A stretch of DNA of 46,299 nucleotides from JAQVEB01 sp028698105 (lineage in GTDB: Bacteria; Bacteroidota; Bacteroidia; Bacteroidales; Dysgonomonadaceae), in the NCBI GenBank assembly GCA_964293155.1, contig CAXYYA010000030.1, forward strand, positions 1-46,299, in the 5' to 3' direction. Below are positions 7,850-16,177 of this stretch, piece by piece. The position numbers were made by a program, and so were the translations under genes. The number at the start of each line of letters is the position of its first letter. Positions within the stretch are counted from its first letter, which is position 1. The notes beneath the pieces are model-generated. The model did no database searches. It was not told where the DNA came from and saw only the letters and a list, made by a program, of their open reading frames with translations.

Positions 7850-9358
7850 TTAAAACAGAACTTCCATCAGTTGAATATCAGACAGTACTACGCCGGATGT
7901 TCCCGAATCCCCAAGATCGAAAACGATGCGTGCCTGCGCATCGGTTTGGGGGGCGGTGAACACCATATTATACGCTTTCCCTGTTTTATCCATTAAAACC
8001 GATGTGCTGCCGTAGGTTGTCCACGGATCGCTCGCCTTAGTCATGCCGATGCCGATGCTTTTCGAATCGCTATTGGGCGAATAGGCCGTGAACAGAACCC
8101 GGTATGTCTTGCCTTGCTGTACGGCCATTCCGGGCTTCACGAATTGAATGTGCCACGTATCGGTACCCGGTTTGGTGATGGTTATCGTAACTTTATCACC
8201 GGCGATATTCATCGAAGACGCCGCCGAAGCGTCGTTGTTGGTGAGGAACCAGCCGTCGTTTTGTCCGTTGGAAAAATTGCTTTTGTAGATCAGAGTGCTC
8301 GCGGGCTGAAAAGCCGGCGGCATCTCATCCTTGAGCAACGCATTCACTAACTCCGTTTTATAGGTTTTGGTTGCCGGGTCGTAAATTCCGAATCCCGAAT
8401 TCCACTCCCAGTGCGCCCAGCTAAAGCCCTGTTGCTCAAACCATCGCGCTAAAAAACGGGTCCATTTCACACGCGATTCCATATCGGCACGCGAAAACGA
8501 TCCGAATTCACCCACATGAACCGGGATATTTTTTTCCTCCGATAGTTGCTTCGCAAACTTAAAATCGTTCTCCACAGCCTGACGCTCCCATTCGGTATCC
8601 TGCCATTTCGTTCCGAGCCAGGCATCGGAACCTTCGGCCCAGTTTGCACCCTGATGCGTGAAATGGAACGGGTTGTAGTAATGGATGGTGAGGATCAGGT
8701 GATTGTCCGCGGGAATATCCAGCGCTTTCAGGCCGCCGACTCCGCCCCACTCGGCAACGCCGAGCAGCACGCAACGCTGGGGATTTGTCGCGCGGATGAT
8801 TTGCAAGGCTTCTTTGGAGTATTGATTCCAGATTTCCGTTGTGAAAGGGCCGTTGGGTTCATTCAGGATTTCAAACAACAAACTGTCGGGATAATTTTTG
8901 AAATAGCCGGAAATCTGCTCCCATTGCGATAAGAACCGGGCTTTTTGTCCGGCGGGATCGGCGATCAGCGCATCGTGGTGGTGCATATTGATAATGATGT
9001 GCAGCTTGTTTTTCAGCGCTTCGTCCACCACAGACTGAATGGTTTTCATGAATTCGGGACGAATGGTGTACGGAGCGGAAGCGGAACTTCGGTCATCCAT
9101 TTCCCAACGGATCGGAAGTCTCACATGCGTAAAACCGAGATCGGCAATGCGCTTTAAATCGGCCTTATCGAACGGGGCTGCCCACGAAGGCATGGCTTCA
9201 AACGTATTGCCGATATTGATGCCGCGGCCTAAACGGGTGTTCATTTCGTGGGCGGTTGCCCATGTTTTTGTTTGGTTCTCCTTTTCGGTCACCGTGTTGT
9301 TGCAACTCAACGATACAAACGTGATTGCAACGAGCAGAAGTGCGTTTATTGTTTTCAT
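7850..9358 (-). CDS. GH5 family glycoside hydrolase lipoprotein with C-terminal CBM-like domain
   Basis: This 502-residue protein has a lipoprotein signal (lipobox SLSC, Cys19). A GH5 TIM-barrel follows at about 35-335 with hallmarks RLGRGINIGNTFE and VRLPIRWE, the acid/base Glu167 (FEILNEPNG) and the nucleophile Glu284 (VHVGEFGSF). A beta-rich region at about 350-502 looks like a jelly-roll carbohydrate-binding module (WHIQFVKPGMAVQQGKTYRV). GH5 enzymes hydrolyse beta-1,4-glucan, mannan or xyloglucan. The subfamily cannot be set by eye. No SusC/SusD pair or other polysaccharide-utilisation gene flanks it, so it is an isolated glycanase, probably displayed on the outer membrane. Confidence 0.9.
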   Translation of the reverse strand: MKTINALLLVAITFVSLSCNNTVTEKENQTKTWATAHEMNTRLGRGINIGNTFEAMPSWAAPFDKADLKRIADLGFTHVRLPIRWEMDDRSSASAPYTIRPEFMKTIQSVVDEALKNKLHIIINMHHHDALIADPAGQKARFLSQWEQISGYFKNYPDSLLFEILNEPNGPFTTEIWNQYSKEALQIIRATNPQRCVLLGVAEWGGVGGLKALDIPADNHLILTIHYYNPFHFTHQGANWAEGSDAWLGTKWQDTEWERQAVENDFKFAKQLSEEKNIPVHVGEFGSFSRADMESRVKWTRFLARWFEQQGFSWAHWEWNSGFGIYDPATKTYKTELVNALLKDEMPPAFQPASTLIYKSNFSNGQNDGWFLTNNDASAASSMNIAGDKVTITITKPGTDTWHIQFVKPGMAVQQGKTYRVLFTAYSPNSDSKSIGIGMTKASDPWTTYGSTSVLMDKTGKAYNMVFTAPQTDAQARIVFDLGDSGTSGVVLSDIQLMEVLF

Positions 9359-9411
9359 ATAACAAAGGATTGATATACAAATGTATGAAAATAACCATAA
9401 AAACCGAAGAA

Positions 9412-10419
9412 TCAGTTCCTTTTTTCGAAATCTGCGATGAATCCCAGCGCAAGCCAGTTGGCGAGCGCCTGCCGGTTATTCTCCAGAATAATTCTGCGGC
9501 GATCGAATTCGTTTTGAATATTGCCTACTTCTACGAGCGTTGAAACGGGCTTCAGGTGCCGAAGGAGATACAGATCGCGGTGTTCCGCGATTCCCTGAAA
9601 ACCGCGTCCGGGTTGAAAGGTATCGTATTTGTTTTGGAATACGTCGCGCAGCGTGTAAGACAACGCTTTGCTTTTCGGGTCGGTTGAGTGGTAAAAAAAC
9701 ACATCAATCTGTTTCTTTTTGTTGCGGCTGTCCACGTGTATCGAAATGGCGCGGAAATAATAGAACAGGTTTTTATCTCTTTCGTACAACTGATTGATGG
9801 CATCGGTACGTTGCTTCAGCCGGTCGAGTTGGCTTTTCGGGATCGGTTCACCCAGGCAAGTCTCGGTATTGCTGTTGTTCAGGTATTTGCTGTTTCTGAT
9901 ACCATCATTTTCATCCTGAATGATGATGTAAACCGTAGCGCCTTCCGACATCAGGTTGCGCGCCAGCCTCAGGGCAATATCGTAAGCGTACTCGTCTTCG
10001 TGCAGTTCCTGCCCGTCGAGCGTGCTCACCGCACCCGGGTCCGGGCCGCCGTGTCCGCTTTCAATATAAAAACAGGCTCCTTTCAACTTGTCCGATCTTA
10101 TCGGAACTGAGCTGAACTCCGGCCCGAAAATAGACGGTTCTGTTGGTTGGTACGCCACTCCCGCAGCAGGATACACGTCGCCGGGATGCAAAACCGGTAT
10201 CAGATAAACGGTTCCCAGTTCCAAGCTGCCTTGGCTATTTAAGCGGTCTTTATTGAGGTCTATGAATTCGCTTACGTAAGTGGTGTCCACCCGGTTCCAT
10301 CTTCGAAGGAAAGATAGGATTCCGTCTCCCTCAACGGGATACGCCATATCCTGCGCCGGCAGAAAAGCCGGAATAGACAAACAGAGAAGAAAAAGAGGGA
10401 AGAATATCGTTTTTTTCAT
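9412..10419 (-). CDS. N-acetylmuramoyl-L-alanine amidase (Amidase_3)
   Basis: The 335-residue protein has a signal peptide (residues 1-22, cleaved after LPA), then a LysM-like segment at about 30-78. A zinc amidase domain follows from about 115 with ESGHGGPDPGA (zinc ligand His123), acidic residues in HEDEYAYDIALRLA (about 140-153), ISIHVDSRNKKK (second His) and LVEVGNIQNEFD (catalytic Glu). It cleaves the amide bond between MurNAc and the stem peptide in the periplasm, as AmiA/B/C do in cell separation. The motif order is complete, so it should be active. It is divergent from the CDF transporter and separated from the GH5 gene by 53 bp. Confidence 0.9.
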   Translation of the reverse strand: MKKTIFFPLFLLCLSIPAFLPAQDMAYPVEGDGILSFLRRWNRVDTTYVSEFIDLNKDRLNSQGSLELGTVYLIPVLHPGDVYPAAGVAYQPTEPSIFGPEFSSVPIRSDKLKGACFYIESGHGGPDPGAVSTLDGQELHEDEYAYDIALRLARNLMSEGATVYIIIQDENDGIRNSKYLNNSNTETCLGEPIPKSQLDRLKQRTDAINQLYERDKNLFYYFRAISIHVDSRNKKKQIDVFFYHSTDPKSKALSYTLRDVFQNKYDTFQPGRGFQGIAEHRDLYLLRHLKPVSTLVEVGNIQNEFDRRRIILENNRQALANWLALGFIADFEKRN

Positions 10420-10576
10420 GCGAACGTCTTTTTGATATCCGCAAAAATACGAAAATTATTCTCAACCGTTCAGCGATTCGTTCCCGAATAAAAATTTTGA
10501 AAGAAGTTTACACCTTAAAGTTGTGAGTTACACTAAAATTAATTTAATTTGCGTAATCAATTTAATAACCAAAATC

Positions 10577-11488
10577 ATGTCAAATCAGAACGCATCAACC
10601 AAATCCATTCTGTTTGCCTTGCTGGCAAATTTGGGGATCGCCATCACAAAAACAGTAGTCGCCGTGCTCACCGGCTCGGGCTCCATGCTGGCTGAAGCCA
10701 TTCACTCTTACGCCGATTGCGGTAACCAGTTGCTGCTTTTCTTCGGATTGAAACAATCGAAAAGGGCTCCCGAAGAAAACCACCCGTTGGGGCACGGCAA
10801 GGAAATTTATTTTTGGTCTTTTGTTGTCGCGCTGATGTTGTTTAGCATGGGCGGCTTGTTTTCGATCTACGAAGGGATTCACAAACTGAGCGCTCAGGAA
10901 GAGTTGAAAAGCCCGATGATCGCCATCGTGGTACTCGCGGTGAGTATTGTGCTCGAAGGAGCCTCACTGACGGGTTGCATCAAACAAATTCACAAAGTGA
11001 AGAAAAACGGCGTTTCGTTGTGGCAATGGACAAAAGAAACGCGAAAGAGCGAACTGGTAGTGGTGCTTGGCGAAGATATTGCCGCAATTGTGGGACTAAC
11101 TTTTGCATTACTGGCTATTACGTTGGCCATGATCACCGGAAATCCCGTTTTTGACGCTATCGGAAGCATCGGCATTGGCACATTGCTGGTGTTTGTGTCC
11201 TTGTTTATCGGGCTTAAGGTAAAAGGGCTCCTGATTGGGCAGAGCGTTGACCGCGATACACGCGACGAGATAAACAACCTGCTCGCTTCGTTGCCCGAAA
11301 TAGAAAAAGTATTCAATGTGATTACCCTGCAAATGGGCGAAGATATCATGGTTTCCGTAAAAGCGAAGATGACCGAAACGGAATCGGCCGAACGGTTGCT
11401 GATGGATGTAAACAAGTGCGAGCAAGCGCTGAAAGCTTCCAACCAGGCTATTGACTGGGTGTTTTTTGAACCCGATATTTCCGACTGA
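10577..11488 (+). CDS. Cation diffusion facilitator family transporter
   Basis: A 303-residue protein starting at ATG 10577 (MSNQNASTKS). An upstream in-frame start would add 18 atypical residues. It belongs to the CDF family, which exports Zn, Fe, Mn or Cd in exchange for protons. Seen are the TM2 motif HSYADCGNQLLLFFG (His and Asp are metal ligands in this family), HPLGHGKEIYFWSF, five to six hydrophobic helices to about residue 215, and a cytoplasmic regulatory domain at about 220-303. Metal specificity is not clear. The family is common in Bacteroidota and no metal-responsive gene adjoins it. Confidence 0.9.
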   Translation: MSNQNASTKSILFALLANLGIAITKTVVAVLTGSGSMLAEAIHSYADCGNQLLLFFGLKQSKRAPEENHPLGHGKEIYFWSFVVALMLFSMGGLFSIYEGIHKLSAQEELKSPMIAIVVLAVSIVLEGASLTGCIKQIHKVKKNGVSLWQWTKETRKSELVVVLGEDIAAIVGLTFALLAITLAMITGNPVFDAIGSIGIGTLLVFVSLFIGLKVKGLLIGQSVDRDTRDEINNLLASLPEIEKVFNVITLQMGEDIMVSVKAKMTETESAERLLMDVNKCEQALKASNQAIDWVFFEPDISD

Positions 11489-11536
11489 TTAACAACATTT
11501 AATTACCGTTTTTTCGCGGGAGCACGATTTATTTGC

Positions 11537-11544
11537 TATCTTTG
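11537..11544 (+). promoter_or_regulatory. -7 box for metK
   Basis: TATCTTTG fits TAnnTTTG. Transcription would start near 11551, just before the riboswitch-like leader. The -33 region is only weakly TTTT-like. Confidence 0.6.
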
Positions 11545-11558
11545 CACCCGTTAAAACA

Positions 11559-11615
11559 ATGTGGACAGATTTGAGCTGCTTGCAACCACAGAAAAAAATG
11601 CTAAAAAAATTCTTC
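11559..11615 (+). ncRNA. SAM-II-type riboswitch aptamer upstream of metK
   Basis: The RNA has a P1 stem TGTGG (11560-11564) with CCACA (11586-11590). The loop contains GATTT (11568-11572), a 7-nt spacer and TTGCAA (11580-11585) directly before the 3' P1 strand. An A-rich linker and GCTAAA (11600-11605) follow. The order GAUUU, UUGCAA, P1 3' strand, A-rich linker, GCUAAA is the SAM-II (metA/SAM-alpha) consensus as I recall it, with the same 7-nt spacer as the crystallised aptamer. GAG (11573-11575) can pair with TTC (11610-11612) as part of the pseudoknot. It lies just upstream of S-adenosylmethionine synthase, the expected target. The start codon is over 80 nt further on, which is far for the usual ribosome-site occlusion. 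Confidence 0.75.
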
Positions 11616-11697
11616 GCATTTATTCGTTTTCCCGTTGCTCAGTTTTTATATCTTCCGTTGTTTAAAAAGAAGTTGAACCATTTTATAAACAGCGAAA

Positions 11698-13002
11698 ATG
11701 AATTATTTATTTACCTCCGAATCGGTGTCCGAAGGACATCCCGATAAAGTAGCCGATCAGATATCGGATGCTTTGCTTGACGAGTTTCTGGCATACGACC
11801 CAAACTCGAAAGTAGCTTGCGAAACGTTGGTAACTACCGGACAGGTGGTACTGGCAGGAGAAGTAAAATCCAACACGTATGTGGATGTGGCCGAAGTGGC
11901 GCGCGATGTGATCGCAAAAATCGGATACACAAAAAGTGCCTACCGGTTTGAAGCACAATCGTGTGGCGTTTTTTCAAGTATTCACGAACAGTCGGACGAC
12001 ATTAACCGCGGTGTTGATCAAAAAGCCGATCCCATGGATCAGGGCGCCGGCGACCAGGGCATGATGTTTGGCTACGCCACCGATGAAACCGATAATTTTA
12101 TGCCGTTGCCGCTGGATTTGAGCCATGCACTTTTGCAGGAGTTGGCCAACATCCGCAAAAACGAATTGCACCTGATGCCGTATTTGCGTCCCGATGCCAA
12201 ATCGCAGGTTACCATTGAATATTCCGAAGACGGCACGCCGCTGCGTATTGATACCATCGTGATATCCACCCAACACGACGAGTTTGAACAACCGAAAGAC
12301 GACAGCCGGGAATCCGCGCTCAAAGCTGATGAGGAAATGCGCTCGCGCATCGAACTGGACGTTCGCAAAATACTTATTCCGCGTGTTCAGGCGCAATACA
12401 AACATCGGAAAGATGTCCACAAACTGTTTGAAGGCGATATAAAATATTACGTGAACCCCACGGGTAAGTTTGTCATCGGCGGCCCCCACGGCGATACCGG
12501 ATTAACCGGCCGCAAGATCATCGTGGATACCTACGGTGGAAAAGCGTCGCATGGCGGGGGCGCTTTCTCGGGCAAAGACCCCTCGAAAGTGGATCGTTCG
12601 GCAGCTTATGCTGCACGGCACATCGCGAAAAACCTGGTCGCCGCAGGTGTTTCACCGGAAGTGCTTATACAGGTTTCGTACGCCATCGGCATAGCGGAGC
12701 CGATGAACGTTTACGTGAACACGTACGGAAAAAGCAACGTGAAGCTTTCGGATGCCGAAATTGCCGATAAAGTACGGTTGATGTTCGATCTGCGCCCAAA
12801 AGCCATCGAACAACGTTTGAAACTGCGCAACCCGATCTATCTGGAAACGGCTTCTTACGGTCATTTTGGGCGCGAACCGCAGGTTGTGAAGAAAACCTTC
12901 TCGTCGCGTTACATGCCGGAACCCGTGGAATGCGAGGTGGAACTCTTTACCTGGGAGAAGCTGGATTATGTGGATAGAATCAAAGAAGCCTTCGGCTTGT
13001 AA
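11698..13002 (+). CDS. metK: S-adenosylmethionine synthase
   Basis: The 434-residue enzyme makes S-adenosylmethionine from methionine and ATP. Diagnostic segments are SESVSEGHPDKVADQISDA at the N-terminus (ATP and Mg binding), GAGDQGMMFGYAT, and the glycine loop GGGAFSGKDPSKVDRSAAY. The length is longer than the 384 residues of E. coli because of an insertion at about 160-220 (EDGTPLRIDTIVISTQHDEF and an acidic stretch after it), common in Bacteroidota MetK. It is preceded by a SAM-II-like aptamer, so it is likely repressed when SAM is high. A hairpin at 13011-13041 follows. Confidence 0.97.
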   Translation: MNYLFTSESVSEGHPDKVADQISDALLDEFLAYDPNSKVACETLVTTGQVVLAGEVKSNTYVDVAEVARDVIAKIGYTKSAYRFEAQSCGVFSSIHEQSDDINRGVDQKADPMDQGAGDQGMMFGYATDETDNFMPLPLDLSHALLQELANIRKNELHLMPYLRPDAKSQVTIEYSEDGTPLRIDTIVISTQHDEFEQPKDDSRESALKADEEMRSRIELDVRKILIPRVQAQYKHRKDVHKLFEGDIKYYVNPTGKFVIGGPHGDTGLTGRKIIVDTYGGKASHGGGAFSGKDPSKVDRSAAYAARHIAKNLVAAGVSPEVLIQVSYAIGIAEPMNVYVNTYGKSNVKLSDAEIADKVRLMFDLRPKAIEQRLKLRNPIYLETASYGHFGREPQVVKKTFSSRYMPEPVECEVELFTWEKLDYVDRIKEAFGL

Positions 13003-13010
13003 AATACCTG

Positions 13011-13041
13011 AGCATCAGTTGTATTCAAACCGGCTGATGCT
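13011..13041 (+). terminator. Hairpin after metK
   Basis: AGCATCAG (13011-13018) and CTGATGCT (13034-13041) form an 8-bp stem with a 15-nt loop. The following T-run is interrupted (TTCGGTTTG), so termination may be weak and the LOG gene could be partly co-transcribed. Confidence 0.5.
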
Positions 13042-13063
13042 TTCGGTTTGAAAATTTTTGCCA

Positions 13064-13672
13064 ATGCAAAACGAAGAAAATTCGTCCGGTGTAGAGGTCG
13101 TTGTTTATTGCGCTTCCAGCTCCAATATTGATCGGGAATATGTTGACGCGGCCACAAACCTGGGACATCTGTTTGCCGAAAATAACATTACATGCATTAC
13201 CGGCGCCGGATTTAAGGGGCTGATGGGTGCCATTAACGATGCTGTGATCGAAAAAGGAGGAAAAGCGAAAGGCATCATTCCCCGTTTTATGGTTGATAAC
13301 GGGTGGTGTCATGCAAATCTCACCGAAACCATTATCACCGAAACCATTCACGAGCGCAAAGCTAAAATGGCCGAACTTTCCGACGCTGCCGTGGCGCTTC
13401 CCGGCGGGGTGGGCACGTTGGAGGAGCTACTGGAGATCATCACATGGAAACAGCTTCGCCTTTACGAAAATCCGATTATCATACTCAATGTGAATGGTTT
13501 TTACGATCCGCTTATCGAGATGCTTACAAAAATAGTGGATCAAAAATTCATGCATCCCATTTACCGCGAAATGTGGAAAGTGGTTGACACGCCAGAGGAA
13601 GTTATCGAAAATTTGAGAAATTTTAAACCGTGGAATCCAAAAATAGACAAATTTGACAAAAAAGTATTGTAA
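13064..13672 (+). CDS. LOG family protein (putative nucleotide 5'-monophosphate phosphoribohydrolase)
   Basis: The protein is 202 residues from ATG 13064. A TTG six bases earlier is less likely. It has the LOG/TIGR00730 fold signatures: GAGFKGLMGAINDAV near residue 45, and PGGVGTLEELLEIITWKQL around residue 110, the PGGxGTxxE motif. These proteins, once called lysine decarboxylases, remove ribose 5-phosphate from nucleotide monophosphates such as cytokinin ribotides. The physiological substrate in bacteria like this is unsettled. Catalytic Arg and Glu residues of the family seem present (ETIHERKAKM, TLEE). It is cytoplasmic and lies between metK and the DUF4271-hemD pair. Confidence 0.88.
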   Translation: MQNEENSSGVEVVVYCASSSNIDREYVDAATNLGHLFAENNITCITGAGFKGLMGAINDAVIEKGGKAKGIIPRFMVDNGWCHANLTETIITETIHERKAKMAELSDAAVALPGGVGTLEELLEIITWKQLRLYENPIIILNVNGFYDPLIEMLTKIVDQKFMHPIYREMWKVVDTPEEVIENLRNFKPWNPKIDKFDKKVL

Positions 13673-13699
13673 TTTTGTCAAAAAAACAGGCGATTATCC

Positions 13700-14587
13700 G
13701 TGTTTGATACAATACCCGATACAACTCTCGATACTACGGCGTTTTTTCTGCAAAGAGACGCTGCGGCCCCAACAGTTGATTCTTTTTCTACCGAATTTTC
13801 GTTATACGAAGTAATTCCGAGCGATTCAACCGGAATGACGTTCAGAAAAGACACCGCTTATACACTCCAACCCAAATCTATTGGCAAAACGGGCATAGCC
13901 ATCAATTATCCGCAACGCGAGGCGAGTTTGTTTTTTCTGCTTTTCGCATTTTGTTTTTTTATTTTTTCCATTTTTTACCGTTCCGCAGGCCGGTTTATGA
14001 TTGATAGTCTGAAGAGCCTGTTCAGCTTTAGAAACCGGAATACAACGGTGCATAAGGAACAGGTGACCACCACCGAAGTGTGGGCGGAATTTTTTCTGTT
14101 GTTCCAAACTACGGTCATTTTGGCAATGGTTGCTTTCATCTTCTTTTGGGACAAAGGGATATCCGTTTTACCCATTTTTAAAAGAGACGGGTTGTTTTTA
14201 GGCTTTTTTTTGTTTTTCGCTTTTTTTATTCTTTTTCGCTACCTTATATACCGTTTTTTCGGAGCTGTTTTCTTTCCGCATCATGCAAGGGATTTTTCCG
14301 AGAAATACCTTTCGGTATTGCAAATAACCGGTATTCTGGCTTTTTTGCCTGCACTGTTTTTTGTTTTTGTTCCTGAGTACACGTTAGTAGCTTCAATTTT
14401 GTTAATTATAATTTTTTTTATAAATAGACTGGTAGTAATTGTCGCTATTTTAGGTATTTTTGTTAAAGCCAGAATAGGTATTTTCTATTTTATTGTGTAT
14501 CTTTGCGCCGTCGAAATTTTGCCTTATTTTCTGCTTTATTTGGGCCCGGTTTCGATGATTAATATCGCAGGCAATATTGTATTATGA
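13700..14587 (+). CDS. DUF4271 domain membrane protein
   Basis: A 295-residue protein starting at GTG 13700. No in-frame ATG precedes the conserved N-terminal region. A polar N-terminus of about 70 residues is followed by at least seven hydrophobic helices at about 75-95, 135-155, 160-180, 205-225, 230-250, 250-270 and 270-292. This matches DUF4271 proteins of Bacteroidota. Its stop overlaps the start of the next gene by 4 bp (ATGA), indicating translational coupling with the uroporphyrinogen-III synthase-like gene. That pairing is common in the phylum, as I recall. Function is unknown. A role linked to the haem-type gene or to membrane biogenesis is speculation. Confidence 0.8.
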   Translation: MFDTIPDTTLDTTAFFLQRDAAAPTVDSFSTEFSLYEVIPSDSTGMTFRKDTAYTLQPKSIGKTGIAINYPQREASLFFLLFAFCFFIFSIFYRSAGRFMIDSLKSLFSFRNRNTTVHKEQVTTTEVWAEFFLLFQTTVILAMVAFIFFWDKGISVLPIFKRDGLFLGFFLFFAFFILFRYLIYRFFGAVFFPHHARDFSEKYLSVLQITGILAFLPALFFVFVPEYTLVASILLIIIFFINRLVVIVAILGIFVKARIGIFYFIVYLCAVEILPYFLLYLGPVSMINIAGNIVL

Positions 14588-15339
14588 GTGTAAAGAAAGT
14601 TAAGAGAATTCTTATTTCCCAACCCAAACCGACAGATAAATCACCCTATTTTGAGATAGCGGAAAAGTTTAACGTAGATATACAATTCCGCCCATTTATA
14701 AAGGTTGAACGCGTATCGGTGAAGGAATTCCGTCAGAAACGAATTAATATTCTTGATTTTTCGGGAATCATATTTACGGCAAGAACGGCCGTGGATAAGT
14801 TTTTTTCGATGTGCGAAGAGCTACGCATCGTCATGCCGGAAACGATGAAATATTTCTGTATTTCCGAAACCGTTGCGTTGTATCTTCAAAAGTACATTGT
14901 TTACCGTAAACGCAAGATATTCTTTAGCCAGACAGGAAAAATAGAAGGATTGAACAATGCTTTCACCAAGCATTCAAAAGAAAAATTTCTTTTCCCCGTA
15001 CCCGATCAGCACAACGACGATGTAACCAAGTTTTTGGACGATAAAAAACTCAATCATACCGAAAGCATCATGTATCGCACCGTGAGCAACGATTTCGCTG
15101 AAGACGAAAAACTGGATTACGATATGATCCTTTTCTTCAGCCCGTTGGGCGTTTCGTCTTTGCTTAAGAATTTCCCCGATTTCAAACAGGGAGATATGGC
15201 TATCGGTTGTTTCGGATCGGCTACGGCAAAAGCGCTGGAAGAAGAAGGCTTCCGCCTCGATTGCGAAGCGCCGCTGCCCGGTATTCCGTCTATGACTGCC
15301 GCTTTGGAACTTTTTCTGAAAGAAAATCAAAAACATTAA
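14584..15339 (+). CDS. hemD: Uroporphyrinogen-III synthase family protein
   Basis: The 251-residue protein has the two-lobed HemD-like layout. An N-terminal lobe starts with KRILISQPKPT, then come FSGIIFTARTAVDKFF and SETVALYLQK. The C-terminal part has MILFFSPLGVSSL and GCFGSATAKALEEEGF. HemD closes hydroxymethylbilane to uroporphyrinogen III. Bacteroidota of this type often lack a full haem pathway but keep this protein next to DUF4271, so the biochemical role may differ from classical HemD. Overlap of 4 bp with the upstream DUF4271 gene indicates one transcript. The rnpA gene downstream has its own promoter. Confidence 0.8.
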   Translation: MSVKKVKRILISQPKPTDKSPYFEIAEKFNVDIQFRPFIKVERVSVKEFRQKRINILDFSGIIFTARTAVDKFFSMCEELRIVMPETMKYFCISETVALYLQKYIVYRKRKIFFSQTGKIEGLNNAFTKHSKEKFLFPVPDQHNDDVTKFLDDKKLNHTESIMYRTVSNDFAEDEKLDYDMILFFSPLGVSSLLKNFPDFKQGDMAIGCFGSATAKALEEEGFRLDCEAPLPGIPSMTAALELFLKENQKH

Positions 15340-15406
15340 CCGCCTCAACGGAGCGTGTTACTCAGCTGCTCCCGTAAAAATTTACCGGTAAAATAAATAA
15401 ATTTTA

Positions 15407-15455
15407 TATTTTTGCTCCGAAAGCGTATTTAAAAATTGCAAAAACACTATCTTTG
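15407..15455 (+). promoter_or_regulatory. Promoter region of rnpA-yidD-tatD
   Basis: Two -7 boxes are visible, TATTTTTG at 15407-15414 and TATCTTTG at 15448-15455. The second is placed to give a short leader before the rnpA start at 15493. A purine-rich GGAGG at 15474-15478 lies 14 nt before the ATG, which is unusual in this phylum. Confidence 0.5.
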
Positions 15456-15492
15456 TTGTTTGTAATTGCTTTCGGAGGAATGCTATTTATCT

Positions 15493-15900
15493 ATGGACGA
15501 AGGACAGCGTTTTACTTTTAAGAAAAAGGAACGTGTGACAGGCGTAAAACGGATTGAACATCTTTTTGCACACGGTCGGTCCTTTATTTCGTATCCGTTG
15601 CGGGTGATTTTTGTTGAAACAGACGGGCTCCACGAAAACAGGGTATCGGTTTTGATCAGTGTGCCGAAAAAAAGACTCAAATCGGCCGTTAAAAGAAACC
15701 GTGTTAAAAGGTTGATACGTGAGGCATACAGGTTAAACAAATATGCATTCTGCATTGATTCGGTGAAAGAAGCGCATGGTCTGGATATCGCCTTTATTTA
15801 TGTGAAAGATGAATTGACACACTATACGGCTGTTGAAAAAGGTGTGCGCAAAGCATTGAAAGAAATTTCGAGACAATTGGGAGAGGAGGAGAAAAGTTGA
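15493..15900 (+). CDS. rnpA: Ribonuclease P protein component
   Basis: 135 residues from ATG 15493 (MDEGQRFTFKKKERV). A TTG nine codons upstream gives an atypical extension and would start before the GGAGG site. RnpA binds the RNase P RNA and the 5' leader of pre-tRNA. The RNR signature is clear (KSAVKRNRVKRLIREAYR), with the N-terminal beta-strand core around KRIEHLFAHGRSFISYPL. The gene is followed by yidD with a 4-bp overlap, then tatD, a common order in Bacteroidota. The usual rpmH gene is not just upstream. Confidence 0.95.
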   Translation: MDEGQRFTFKKKERVTGVKRIEHLFAHGRSFISYPLRVIFVETDGLHENRVSVLISVPKKRLKSAVKRNRVKRLIREAYRLNKYAFCIDSVKEAHGLDIAFIYVKDELTHYTAVEKGVRKALKEISRQLGEEEKS

Positions 15901-16169
15901 AATTCATAAAAAAAGTATTGACGCAACTTCTGTTGGCTCCGGTTTATTTTTACCGTCAGTTTATTTCACCACTCACACCGCCCAGTTGCCGCTACACGCC
16001 AACCTGCTCGCAATATACGATAGAAGCATTAAAAAAACACGGCCCGTTTAGGGGCTCGTATTTATCCGCAAAACGCATTTTAAGTTGCAACCCTTGGGGT
16101 GGGTCGGGTTATGATCCCGTGCCTGAGCCAAAGCCAAAACCTAAAAAGAAAGCGTCGGAAGCAGAGTAA
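15897..16169 (+). CDS. yidD: Membrane protein insertion efficiency factor YidD
   Basis: 90 residues starting at TTG 15897, overlapping the rnpA stop by 4 bp. YidD has an N-terminal amphipathic helix (LLAPVYFYRQFISPLTPPSC) and the conserved cysteine core CRYTPTCSQYTIEALKKHG, then RILSCNPWGGSGYDPVP. It is a small peripheral inner-membrane protein that helps YidC-dependent insertion. Only the lysine- and proline-rich tail varies. The TTG start is supported by the overlap and the family's N-terminus. Confidence 0.95.
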   Translation: MKFIKKVLTQLLLAPVYFYRQFISPLTPPSCRYTPTCSQYTIEALKKHGPFRGSYLSAKRILSCNPWGGSGYDPVPEPKPKPKKKASEAE

Positions 16170-16177
16170 AATACACG

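Noticed and set aside
11559..11747. Small open frame upstream of and overlapping metK
   Set aside because: It lies inside the riboswitch-like leader and crosses into metK in another frame. The sequence has no family pattern, and the leader structure explains the region better.
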